Of a stretch of 46,959 nucleotides of DNA, positions 32,631 through 40,940 are shown piece by piece. Under the pieces are notes generated by a model. That model searched no databases and was not told the origin of the DNA. It saw only the letters and a list, made by a program, of their open reading frames with translations. Location of the stretch: positions 1 to 46,959 of the forward strand of contig JANXNI010000089.1 of NCBI GenBank assembly GCA_025354165.1, in the 5' to 3' direction. This DNA is from Burkholderiales bacterium (GTDB lineage Bacteria; Pseudomonadota; Gammaproteobacteria; Burkholderiales; Casimicrobiaceae). The translations under genes were made by a program, and so were the position numbers. Position 1 is the stretch's first letter, and the number at the start of each line of letters is the position of its first letter.

Positions 32631-35144
32631 ATGAATTTGATCTTGCGCTTCGTCCGACGTGAGTTGCGCTCCACCGAAGCGCGAATTCTCGTTTTGGCGC
32701 TCGCGCTCGCAGTCGCCAGCGTTGGCGCAGTCGCCATGTTTGCTGATCGGGTCAAAGTGGCGTTCGCCAATCAGGCGAACGTACTCCTCGGCGCAGATGC
32801 GATGATTTCCGGCGATCGGCCGCTACCCGAGGCATTCACGCAGCAAGCCCTTGCGATGGGCCTGAAAGTAACCCACTCGACACGCTTCGGCAGTATGGTA
32901 AGTGCGCCCGCAAAAGACGGCGGCGCGGCGAAAGACTCGGCGTTGTCGGACGTTAAAGCAGTGTCGTCGCCTTACCCTTTGCGCGGCGAAATTGAAGTGC
33001 ATGGCGCGAATGGTGAGCGCGTGCCGTTGAAGGCCAACGTCAATGCGGGCGAAGTATTTGTTGACGAGCGACTGGCCACGCGTCTTGGCATTAAAGCGGG
33101 CGACACGATTGAAGTTGGCAAACTAACGCCGCGCGTCGCGCAGGTGTTTGCTGAAGAGCCCGAGATTGCTGGCAACTTCATGTCGGCCTCGCCCAAAGTG
33201 CTGATGGCGAACGCCGATGTCGCAGCAAGCGAGTTGCTCGGCCCTGGCAGCCGCGCCACGTATCGCCTGCAAGTGGCGGGTGACCGTGCCCAGGAATTCG
33301 CAGACACGATCAAAGCCAAACTCGGCCCCGGCCAGCGGCTGGAAACAGTGCGCGAACTTCGACCGGAAGTCCGAAGCACACTGGAGAAGTCCGAGCAATT
33401 CCTTGGGCTGGCCGCTTCGTTTGCAGTGTTCCTGGCAGTGGTTGCCATCGTATTGGCGCTGCGTCGTTACCTCAAGCGCGAACTGGACACGGCCACCCTG
33501 TTCCGAACGCTCGGCGCAGGCCAGCGGCAAACGCTCATGCATTTCGTCGGTCAGTTTTTTGTGCTTGCGTTAATCGCTTGCGCGCTGGGCGTTGCCATTG
33601 CTTTTGCGGCGCAAGCGGGCCTGGCATTCGCGGTGCGTGGCCTGTTCGCATCGACGTTGCCGCCCGCTGGGTGGATGCCGCTGGTCAAGGCGTTCGCGAC
33701 CGGACTCGTGCTGTTGTTGGGCTTCGCCATTCCACCGTTGGTTGCGCTGTCTTCTACGCCGCCGGTACGAGCTTTGCGCCGCGACATGCCGACCGCCAGC
33801 GGCGGCGGAGCGCTCGCTGTTGCACTGGGCGGAGCAGCGGTTTTGTCGGTCGTGATGATGCAGTCGCAAGACCTGAAAACCGGTGCGATTTTCGTTGGCG
33901 GCATCGTTGCGCTGGTCGGTGCTGCCACCTTGTTGGCGGTGGCGTTGCTATGGCTTATTCGCCGCTTTGTGCGTTCCGGCAAACTCGCCATGCTGGGTGG
34001 CGCTCGCTCCTGGGCTTACGGACTGGCTAATCTTGATCGGCGGCGCTTGTCCACCGCGTTGCAAATCGCCTGCCTCGGGCTGGGCGTAATGACGCTTATC
34101 ACCGTCGGTTTCGTGCGCACTGATCTGTTCAGTGCCTGGCAAAAGTCCATTCCTGCCGATGCGCCCAATCGATTTCTTATCAACATCCAGTCAGAGCAGG
34201 TGGACGCGTTGCGCAAACTTCTGCCAACAACGCAAGGCACGAAGCCCGCAGCTTTCTATCCGATGGTGCGCGGCCGCCTGATCGCCGTGAACGACAAAAC
34301 GGTGAGCGCGAAGGATTACAGCAGTGAGCAAGCCAAACGCCTCATTGACCGTGAGTTCAATCTCTCTGCGTCAAGCACTTTGCCGCCCGGCAACAAAATT
34401 TTGTCGGGCGAGTACTTCTCGGCCACGGAACAAGGGGTGATGTCGCTCGAAGACGGCATCGCAAAGACGCTTAACCTGAACGTCGGTGACCGGATGACCT
34501 TCGACGTCGCGGGCGACAAGGTTGAGGTGAAAGTCACGAGCCTGCGCAAGGTCGATTGGGACAGTTTCAAAGTCAATTTTTTCGCGCTCGTGCCTGAGGC
34601 CACGCTTGCGCCGTTGCCCAAGAGCTACATCACTGCTGTGCACTTGCCTGCGGGCGACAACAAAACGCTGCCTACCGTCGTGGCCGCCGCACCGAACGTG
34701 CTGGTGATCGATGTCTCCGAAATCATGACGCGCGTTCGCAGCATCGTCGATCAGGTCGCGAGCGCGCTTGAATTCGTGTTCGCCTTCACGCTGGCTGCGG
34801 GATTGCTAACCCTCTACACCGCCGTCATCGCTACGCAGGACGAGCGCCGTTACGACACTGCCTTGATCCGCACACTGGGCGGCACGCGCAGCCAGATTCG
34901 CAGTGCACTGATCGCGGAGTTCTCAGCGCTGGGCGGCGCAGCGGGCTTGCTTGGTGTGCTCGGCGCGCTGGCGCTGACGTGGGTGCTGGCCACGCGAGTA
35001 TTAAAGATTGAGTTCTCGGCATCGCCCACGGTCTGGATCGTCGGTTTTGCTGCGGCCACGGGGCTTACGCTTCTCGCGGGCTGGCTAGGCACGCGATCCG
35101 TGCTCACCACACCACCGATTCAAGTGCTGAGGGAAGGCGCATAG
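32631..35144 (+). CDS. ybbP: ABC transporter permease, YbbP/FtsX-like
   Basis: An 837-residue permease. It has an N-terminal helix, a long periplasmic region, membrane helices around 260-390 with a first FtsX unit (AVFLAVVAIVLALRRYLKRELDTATLFRTLGAG) and around 405-505, a second periplasmic region, then a second FtsX unit (LEFVFAFTLAAGLLTLYTAVIATQDERRYDTALIRTLGGT). It should work with YbbA in lipoprotein or lipid handling; the substrate is not known. The gene begins directly after the ybbA stop (TAAATG). Confidence 0.92.
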   Translation: MNLILRFVRRELRSTEARILVLALALAVASVGAVAMFADRVKVAFANQANVLLGADAMISGDRPLPEAFTQQALAMGLKVTHSTRFGSMVSAPAKDGGAAKDSALSDVKAVSSPYPLRGEIEVHGANGERVPLKANVNAGEVFVDERLATRLGIKAGDTIEVGKLTPRVAQVFAEEPEIAGNFMSASPKVLMANADVAASELLGPGSRATYRLQVAGDRAQEFADTIKAKLGPGQRLETVRELRPEVRSTLEKSEQFLGLAASFAVFLAVVAIVLALRRYLKRELDTATLFRTLGAGQRQTLMHFVGQFFVLALIACALGVAIAFAAQAGLAFAVRGLFASTLPPAGWMPLVKAFATGLVLLLGFAIPPLVALSSTPPVRALRRDMPTASGGGALAVALGGAAVLSVVMMQSQDLKTGAIFVGGIVALVGAATLLAVALLWLIRRFVRSGKLAMLGGARSWAYGLANLDRRRLSTALQIACLGLGVMTLITVGFVRTDLFSAWQKSIPADAPNRFLINIQSEQVDALRKLLPTTQGTKPAAFYPMVRGRLIAVNDKTVSAKDYSSEQAKRLIDREFNLSASSTLPPGNKILSGEYFSATEQGVMSLEDGIAKTLNLNVGDRMTFDVAGDKVEVKVTSLRKVDWDSFKVNFFALVPEATLAPLPKSYITAVHLPAGDNKTLPTVVAAAPNVLVIDVSEIMTRVRSIVDQVASALEFVFAFTLAAGLLTLYTAVIATQDERRYDTALIRTLGGTRSQIRSALIAEFSALGGAAGLLGVLGALALTWVLATRVLKIEFSASPTVWIVGFAAATGLTLLAGWLGTRSVLTTPPIQVLREGA

Positions 35145-35160
35145 TGAGACTCGGAGCGAG

Positions 35161-35793
35161 ATGATGAACATTGAGCAGGTAGAGGCGCAGATCGCGCGCG
35201 CGCAGTCGTGGCGTGGCACGCCGCTCGGCGAAGCGGGCGACATGAGCGTACTCGAACGTCGGCAGTATCACGAAGCACTCGGTCGCACCGTGCGCCCTGC
35301 CGGCGTGTTGATTTTGCTGATCGAACGTCAACAACAGTTAAACGTAGTGCTCACCCAACGCACCGCGCATCTCTACGATCACGCCGGGCAAATCAGCTTT
35401 CCTGGCGGCCGTCAGGACGAAGGCGACGCCGATATCATCGCCACGGCGCTGCGTGAATCCGCCGAGGAAATCGGCACCGATTCGTCGCAAATTCAAATCG
35501 TCGGCACTTTGCCGCACTACGTCACCGTAACTGCTTACGACATCACGCCCGTCGTTGCCAAGTCGCATCCACAAAAATACGTATGTGAGGCGTTCGAAGT
35601 CGCTGACGCGTTTGAAGTGCCACTCGCGCATTTGCTGGATGACAAAAACTGGCGACGCGACAGCTTTCTTCGCGAAGGCCAACGCCGCGAATACTGGGCC
35701 GTACCGTTCAACGAGCGCTACATCTGGGGTGCAACGGCGGGCATGTTGCGGACATTTCGCGAAGTGCTGCTGCACGATTTGGTGACGACGTGA
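35161..35793 (+). CDS. nudL: CoA pyrophosphatase, Nudix family (NudL-like)
   Basis: A 210-residue Nudix hydrolase. The CoA-specific signature LTQRTAHLYDHAGQISFPGGR runs into the Nudix box GGRQDEGDADIIATALRESAEEIG (catalytic REXXEE-like). It should split coenzyme A into phosphopantetheine and 3',5'-ADP. The ATG at 35161 is followed at once by a second ATG. It precedes a truncated haemoglobin by a GTGA overlap. Confidence 0.92.
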   Translation: MMNIEQVEAQIARAQSWRGTPLGEAGDMSVLERRQYHEALGRTVRPAGVLILLIERQQQLNVVLTQRTAHLYDHAGQISFPGGRQDEGDADIIATALRESAEEIGTDSSQIQIVGTLPHYVTVTAYDITPVVAKSHPQKYVCEAFEVADAFEVPLAHLLDDKNWRRDSFLREGQRREYWAVPFNERYIWGATAGMLRTFREVLLHDLVTT

Positions 35794-36194
35794 GTATCGC
35801 CTTGAACCCCTCACCAGAAAGCCCATTCGTTCTTTTCAAAGGCGAAGAAGGCATTCGCATGCTGGTCGACGCGTTCTACGATCACATGGACCTTGACCCG
35901 GAATTCGCGGGCATCCGCAAGCTGCATCCTGAAACGCTGGACGGTTCGCGCGACAAGCTTTACTGGTTTTTATGTGGCTGGATGGGCGGCCCGAATCACT
36001 ACGTTGATCGCTTTGGTCACCCGAGATTGCGGGCAAGGCACATGCCGTTCCCGATCGGGTCGCCGGAACGTGACGCGTGGACAGCCTGCATGCGATTGGC
36101 GCTTGTGGATTGTGAAATCGACTTGAAACTCGCGGACTGGTTGATGGGGCAACTATCGGGTACGGCAGACTGGATGCGGAACCGGGCAGACTAG
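35790..36194 (+). CDS. Group II truncated haemoglobin
   Basis: A 134-residue 2/2 globin. Y30 (B10) is in DAFYDHM, the proximal His H84 is in RARHMPFPI, and the G8 Trp W97 is in ERDAWTACM, all hallmarks of group II (TrHbO). It may bind O2 or act in NO and peroxide detoxification. The GTG start overlaps the CoA pyrophosphatase stop (GTGA), so the genes are co-translated; the link between the two is unclear. Confidence 0.9.
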   Translation: MSIALNPSPESPFVLFKGEEGIRMLVDAFYDHMDLDPEFAGIRKLHPETLDGSRDKLYWFLCGWMGGPNHYVDRFGHPRLRARHMPFPIGSPERDAWTACMRLALVDCEIDLKLADWLMGQLSGTADWMRNRAD

Positions 36195-36243
36195 TCGACT
36201 TCGAGTAGCGGCAAAAAGAGCGCCGCGTGCCCGGCTTCAACGA

Positions 36244-36756
36244 CTAACGCACTGTTGTCAGCCAAAGCGCCGTTGCAGCGGGGGATCGCAAGACTATCTG
36301 CTGAGCATCTGCATATTGCTTTAACGCAAGCGGAAACTCTCTGCGATTTTTAGCGTAAGTTTTGAGCAACCAAAGCAAGATTGAGTCGCGACTGAGCGAG
36401 AGCTTGAACGACTCGTAGTTGCCATTGCAGCAGGGCACTTTGTGTGAACTGCGTCGAATCGTTCGCCGCAGTAACTGCCATGCAGTTCTGGCAAACGAGT
36501 AATCGAGCCAGACGATGACATCGGCGCGCCCCCAGACCAGATCGCGCACCACTGAGTAGGCACCGTCAATGACCCACGCGGGTTGGTTGGTTGCAACATC
36601 AACCCGTTCGCGAAATTCGACGTCCGAGCGTTCCTGCCACTGCGGTAACCAGTGCAGATTATCGAGTTCGGTGTGCGGAATTTGTAGCATTGCAGCCAGA
36701 CTGGCGGCCAGGGTGGATTTGCCGGAACCGGTCGAACCAATGATCGCGATGCGCAT
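36244..36756 (-). CDS. P-loop NTPase, topology modulation / adenylate kinase-like
   Basis: A 170-residue protein. Walker A is GSTGSGKST (8-16), followed by LDNLHWLPQW and WVIDGAYS, as in the FlaR/topology-modulation group of small kinases. WLDYSFARTAWQLLRRTIRR is the expected basic lid. The substrate is unknown. I chose the ATG at 36756, 11 bases after the VOC stop, because the family begins MRIAIIGSTGSGKS. It is co-transcribed with the VOC gene. Confidence 0.82.
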   Translation of the reverse strand: MRIAIIGSTGSGKSTLAASLAAMLQIPHTELDNLHWLPQWQERSDVEFRERVDVATNQPAWVIDGAYSVVRDLVWGRADVIVWLDYSFARTAWQLLRRTIRRSSHKVPCCNGNYESFKLSLSRDSILLWLLKTYAKNRREFPLALKQYADAQQIVLRSPAATALWLTTVR

Positions 36757-36767
36757 TTTCAGTGGGG

Positions 36768-37139
36768 TCAGCCGTTCTTCGGCGGCTCCCAAAGCTCAAA
36801 TTTATTGCCCTCAAGGTCGTACGCCCAGCCGAATCTACCTTGCTCCGACGCTTCCAGCTTGTCATCGACTCGCACATCAGCGAGGCGCAGTTGATCGAGC
36901 ATTTTGTCGAGGTTTTGCACCCGCCAATTCAGCATCATGTACTGACGGCGCGGCATGTAGTCGCTCTTTTCCTCGAACACGCTCCAGTACGTTTCGTCGC
37001 CCGTGTTTTGCGAGAAGGCCGCGCCGCCCCATTCGGTAATGTCGACGCCGAGGTGACGAAAATACCATTTGCGCAGCGCTTCTGCGTTCTTGGCGCGGAT
37101 GAATACGCCGCCCAGACCGACTACTTTTTCTCTAGCCAC
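36768..37139 (-). CDS. VOC (glyoxalase/bleomycin-resistance fold) family protein
   Basis: A 123-residue protein with one VOC module: GGVFIRAKNAEALRKWYFRHLGVDITEWGGA at the start and WAYDLEGNKFELWEPP at the end. The E in FELWEP is the usual metal ligand. The activity is unknown; resistance or dioxygenase roles occur in the family. It starts with GTG, 7 bases after GAGG, and precedes the kinase-like gene. Confidence 0.85.
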   Translation of the reverse strand: MAREKVVGLGGVFIRAKNAEALRKWYFRHLGVDITEWGGAAFSQNTGDETYWSVFEEKSDYMPRRQYMMLNWRVQNLDKMLDQLRLADVRVDDKLEASEQGRFGWAYDLEGNKFELWEPPKNG

Positions 37140-37316
37140 GAGGGCACCTCTTAAGATTCATTTGTGGGGCGCATTGCGTCGTCAAATGACACAAATGAGG
37201 GTACTCGCGCATTGTCAAAGGCGCTCATGTACCAGCGCGGTAATGAAGGTTGCTGCGCTCCGCGCTCCTAACACTGCATCCCCAAAAATAAATTTTATGA
37301 GGTGCCCGAAACGCTC

Positions 37317-37511
37317 TCATTTCTCGTTCATCATTTTTTGCAATTTGCGACCATAATGCAAGAGTATTCCAGTGAGCAGCACCGCGCCGACCACGGCGCC
37401 TGCCCACTTGCCCCAAGGCTGGCGCGTGAGTAATACGCCGCCGACCATGCCGAGCGCACCGCCCGAGAGCACGCCAGTAAGGATGCAGGAAAGGTAGAGG
37501 AAACCGCTCAC
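37317..37511 (-). CDS. Small membrane protein of unknown function
   Basis: A 64-residue protein with two hydrophobic segments: LYLSCILTGVLSGGALGMVGGVLLT (about 5-29, Gly-rich) and WAGAVVGAVLLTGILLHYG (about 36-54). A Lys-rich C-terminus follows. It starts with GTG, overlapping the thioredoxin-like gene stop (GTGA). The tight coupling suggests a role with that protein. No family recognised. Confidence 0.6.
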   Translation of the reverse strand: MSGFLYLSCILTGVLSGGALGMVGGVLLTRQPWGKWAGAVVGAVLLTGILLHYGRKLQKMMNEK

Positions 37512-38050
37512 TTGCGCGCCCTCATTTCATCAATCGCTTTCTTTGCCAATGCATCGACGTAGGCACCATAAAAATCAAAGCTGGAAATGCCGACGATAGG
37601 GTCGCCCAGCAACTGGCCTTTGTCATCCACCAGCATCACGGTTGGCGTGAACGTACCCTTGCGGCTTTTGGCGAAAGCGATGTTTTCGAGGGTCTTGCCG
37701 TCGAAGTCGATCAGCGATTTGCCATCGTCAACGGTGACCTGACGAAATTCCATAGCGGCTCGCCATTCTGCGTTGCGAAACATCGGAACGATGGCTTCGC
37801 GCAGCGCGCCGCGGCAATAGGGACAGCCCGTCAGGTTAAAAAAAATCAGGATTGGCTTGCGCGACGCGGCGGCGGTGGCACCGTCGGCCTTGAAATTTTG
37901 TGCGACGGGGAGGATGCGCTCCCACTCAAGGCTGCCCGGTTCCAGCGGCGGCGAAACCTCTGCGGGAGTAGTCGCCGCGAACGCCCATGAAAACCCCAGT
38001 GCGATAATCAAAAAGATAAATCCACGCAACCCAAATAAAACACACCGCAT
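37508..38050 (-). CDS. Exported thioredoxin-like protein
   Basis: A 180-residue thioredoxin-fold protein. The signal peptide MRCVLFGLRGFIFLIIALGFSWAFA is followed by FFNLTGCPYCRGALREAI, with redox motif CPYC (C76, C79). GTFTPTVMLVDDKGQ holds the cis-Pro. It resembles SoxW-type periplasmic thioredoxins. The ATG at 38050 has AGGG 8 bases before it; the start overlaps that of hemC on the other strand. An ATG at 38068 is possible but would reach further into hemC. Confidence 0.85.
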   Translation of the reverse strand: MRCVLFGLRGFIFLIIALGFSWAFAATTPAEVSPPLEPGSLEWERILPVAQNFKADGATAAASRKPILIFFNLTGCPYCRGALREAIVPMFRNAEWRAAMEFRQVTVDDGKSLIDFDGKTLENIAFAKSRKGTFTPTVMLVDDKGQLLGDPIVGISSFDFYGAYVDALAKKAIDEMRARK

Positions 38051-38975
38051 GAGCGAATCCCTCATCATTGCTACCCGTGAAAGCCCATTGGCACTTGCCC
38101 AAGCCCATCACGTCAAAGCCGAATTAGAGAGTGTAGTCCCCGGCCTGACGGTTGCCCTGTTGGGCATGACCACGCGCGGCGACCAGATTCTTGACAAACC
38201 GCTCGCGAAAGTCGGCGGCAAAGGGCTCTTCATCAAGGAGCTTGAGGTCGCAATGCAGGAAGGCCGCGCCCATCTCGCCGTGCATTCGCTGAAAGACGTG
38301 CCGATGGTGCTGCCGAAGGGGTTTGCGCTGGCCGCGATTTTGAAGCGTGAGGACGCGCGCGATGCGTTGGTGTCGAACCGGTTTGCCACGATGGCCGAGA
38401 TGCCTGCGGGCGCGGTGGTAGGGACGTCGAGCTTGCGTCGTGCGTCGGTGCTCAAACGCGCTTACCCCACGCTTGATTTTCAGCCCGTGCGCGGTAACGT
38501 GAACACGCGGCTGGCCAAGCTTGACGGCGGCGAGTTCGACGGCATCATTCTGGCCGCGGCAGGATTGATTCGATTGGGCTTGACGTCGCGTATTAGCAAC
38601 CGGATTTCGATTGAAGAATCGCTCCCCGCGCCGGGCCAGGCGGCCATCGCGATCGAAATCGTGAGTGACGACGAAGACACGGCCGAAATCGTATCTGAGC
38701 TGGATCACGCGCCGACCGCGATTGCCTGCATTGCCGAGCGTATGGTCAGTCGCCTGTTGGGCGGCAGTTGTGATTTGCCGCTGGCAGCCTACGCAGACTT
38801 TGTGGATGGCGACAAACCGCTGCGTCTGCGCGCGTTTGTAGCGAATCTTGACGGCAGTGTCTATTTGACCGCCGAGGCATTCGGCACGCCGGACGCACCC
38901 GAAGCGCTCGGTGAAATCGTTGCTGACAAGCTCAAGGTGCAAGGTGCCGACAAGATCATCGCAAGTCTGAAATGA
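38049..38975 (+). CDS. hemC: Porphobilinogen deaminase (hydroxymethylbilane synthase)
   Basis: A 308-residue enzyme that joins four porphobilinogen units to hydroxymethylbilane in haem synthesis. Visible: IIATRESPLALAQA at the start, LAVHSLKDVP (catalytic Asp), GTSSLRRASVLKR, VRGNVNTRLAKLD, and LGGSCDLPLAA with the Cys that carries the dipyrromethane cofactor. The ATG at 38049 forms CATG with the thioredoxin-like start on the opposite strand. No good ribosome site is seen. It overlaps hemD by 4 bases. Confidence 0.97.
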   Translation: MSESLIIATRESPLALAQAHHVKAELESVVPGLTVALLGMTTRGDQILDKPLAKVGGKGLFIKELEVAMQEGRAHLAVHSLKDVPMVLPKGFALAAILKREDARDALVSNRFATMAEMPAGAVVGTSSLRRASVLKRAYPTLDFQPVRGNVNTRLAKLDGGEFDGIILAAAGLIRLGLTSRISNRISIEESLPAPGQAAIAIEIVSDDEDTAEIVSELDHAPTAIACIAERMVSRLLGGSCDLPLAAYADFVDGDKPLRLRAFVANLDGSVYLTAEAFGTPDAPEALGEIVADKLKVQGADKIIASLK

Positions 38976-39784
38976 GCGCCGACTTTCATTTAGGCGCGAC
39001 GAGAGCGGAAACCGGCGGGCCGTTGTCAGCACTAAACGTGCTGATCACGCGACCGGTGATGCCCGCTTCACGCACCGCCGTGCGCGTGGCTGCGCTCGGC
39101 GCGACGCCGTTGATTTTTCCGACGCTCATCATCGAACCCCCCGCTGATAGCGTGCCGCTGAAAGTAGCACTCAGCAAGATTGCCGACTATTACGCCGCAC
39201 TATTTGTGAGCCCGAGCGCCGCCGAAATGGCGCTCGCTCCGATGTCGTCGACGCCTTTCAAATTGCCGGCGGCGTTGCACGTCTTCGCGCCCGGCCCCGG
39301 CACGGCGGAAGAGCTTTCGCGGCTGGGTGTTGAGCGTGTTGAAATGCCCGAGTCGTCGTTCGACAGCGAAGGGTTGCTTGCGCTGCCGTCAATGCAGGCG
39401 GCGGCGGTCAAAGGCAAGCGCGTCGTAATTTTTCGCGGTAATGATGGTCGCGAATTGCTGCGTGAGGAATTGCTCAGGCGTGGAGCAATCGTGGACGCGA
39501 TTACGGCGTACCACCGGCGCGCGCCGTCCATTCCTGCAACCGGTTTGCTGGAGCTCCTGCGGGGCGGAAAAGTCAACGCAATCTCCGCGATGAGCAGTGA
39601 TGCGATTACCAATCTCGTGCCGCTCGTTCCCGCTCAGGAGCGTGAAAAAATTCTGTTCCCGATTTCCGTGTATGCCAGCCATGCACGCATCGTCGAAAGC
39701 GCCCGCGCGCTGGGTTTCCGAAACGTCGTCGAAACGCAGGCAGGCGATGCTGGCCTAATCACGGCATTGCTTAACCGCTCCTGA
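38972..39784 (+). CDS. hemD: Uroporphyrinogen-III synthase
   Basis: A 270-residue enzyme that closes hydroxymethylbilane with inversion of ring D. The family is poorly conserved; LNVLITRPVMPASRTAVRVAALGATPLIFPTLIIEP, AVKGKRVVIFRGNDGRELLREELLRRGAIVDAITAYHRR and ISAMSSDAITNL are recognisable. Its start overlaps the hemC stop (ATGA), giving a two-gene haem operon. An hemX-like gene often found next is missing here. Confidence 0.93.
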   Translation: MSADFHLGATRAETGGPLSALNVLITRPVMPASRTAVRVAALGATPLIFPTLIIEPPADSVPLKVALSKIADYYAALFVSPSAAEMALAPMSSTPFKLPAALHVFAPGPGTAEELSRLGVERVEMPESSFDSEGLLALPSMQAAAVKGKRVVIFRGNDGRELLREELLRRGAIVDAITAYHRRAPSIPATGLLELLRGGKVNAISAMSSDAITNLVPLVPAQEREKILFPISVYASHARIVESARALGFRNVVETQAGDAGLITALLNRS

Positions 39785-39803
39785 TACCTGAACCGAGAAC
39801 ATC

Positions 39804-40775
39804 ATGTCCAAACCCGAAATCGTCGCCATCGCCCCGCTGCCCGGATTCCTGGCTAAGCCGTTGCATGAAAACTTTACCGTTCACGATTTGCATGGCGCGG
39901 CCGACACCGAAGCTCGGCGCGCGCTGATCGCGAAGATCGCACCCACCACACGCGGCATGGTCGCATTCGGTGGCTCGCAGCTCGCACCCGATCAGCTCGC
40001 GAATTTCCCCAAACTGGAAGTCATCAGCGTGATGGGCGTCGGCTATGACGGCATGCCGCTGACCGCTTGCGCAGGGGCAAAAGTCAAAGTAACGAACACG
40101 CCCGATGTATTGAACGATGAGGTCGCCGACACTGCGGTTGCGCTGACGCTTATGACGTGCCGCCAATTCGTCGACGCGCAGAAATTCGTCGAATCAGGCG
40201 GCTGGCTCAAGGGCCAGTATCCGCTCCAGCATTCGCTGTGGAACAAAACCGTGGGCATCATCGGGCTCGGGCGCATCGGCAAAGAAATCGCCGATCGGCT
40301 GCGCGCGCACAAGATGAACATTGCCTATTTTGGGCGCAACAAACAGGACGTGCCCTACACGTATTACGGCAAGCTGGTCGAGATGGCGGGCGACGTCGAC
40401 GTGCTGATCGCGATCACGCCGGGCGGTGCGGCGACAAAGCACATGGTGAATGCTGAAGTGCTCGAAGCGCTTGGGCCGACCGGCTATTTCATCAACGTCG
40501 CGCGCGGCACGGTGGTCGATGAAGTCGCGCTGGTGGCGGCCATTGAGAGCGGCGGTATCGCCGGTGCAGGGCTTGATGTGTTCGACGATGAACCGAAAGT
40601 GCCGAAGGCTTTGTTCAATCGCCCGAACGTGATTTTGTTGCCGCACGTAGCCAGCGCAACGCACGAAACACGGCAGGCAATGGCCGATCTCTGCGTCGAA
40701 AATCTTCTGCTGCATTTCGCCGGAAAGCCGGTGAAAACTCTGGTGCCGGAGTTGGCCGGGAAAGTAACGCCGTAG
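39804..40775 (+). CDS. D-2-hydroxyacid dehydrogenase
   Basis: A 323-residue NAD(P)-dependent dehydrogenase of the glyoxylate/hydroxypyruvate reductase group. The cofactor motif is GIIGLGRIGKEIA (about 151-163). Catalytic residues are R in NVARGTVVDE, E in DDEP and H in LPHVASATHET. It begins 19 bases after hemD and may be on the same transcript, but the role is unrelated. Copy F follows its stop. Confidence 0.9.
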   Translation: MSKPEIVAIAPLPGFLAKPLHENFTVHDLHGAADTEARRALIAKIAPTTRGMVAFGGSQLAPDQLANFPKLEVISVMGVGYDGMPLTACAGAKVKVTNTPDVLNDEVADTAVALTLMTCRQFVDAQKFVESGGWLKGQYPLQHSLWNKTVGIIGLGRIGKEIADRLRAHKMNIAYFGRNKQDVPYTYYGKLVEMAGDVDVLIAITPGGAATKHMVNAEVLEALGPTGYFINVARGTVVDEVALVAAIESGGIAGAGLDVFDDEPKVPKALFNRPNVILLPHVASATHETRQAMADLCVENLLLHFAGKPVKTLVPELAGKVTP

Positions 40776-40812
40776 GGACGTAGCGGAGCCAAGTTTAGTA
40801 GCTCGTGCCCGC

Positions 40813-40933
40813 ATCAACTTTTCTCTGAAACGCCCATTTAATAGGGGCTAACGCAGCATTTAGCCACAAGTCGATAACGAACAAAACGCGTTATCAGCCC
40901 TTATAGAAATGCCGTTGCATTGAAAAGCTGATA
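40813..40933. repeat. ERIC-like intergenic palindrome, copy F
   Basis: Left arm CAACTTTTCTCTGAAACG and AATAGGGGCTAA pair with TTATCAGCCC and GAAAAGCTGATAT. The core is CAAGTCGATAAC. It lies between the convergent dehydrogenase and S41 genes, ending 8 bases from the latter's stop. Confidence 0.85.
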
Positions 40934-40940
40934 TAAAAAA

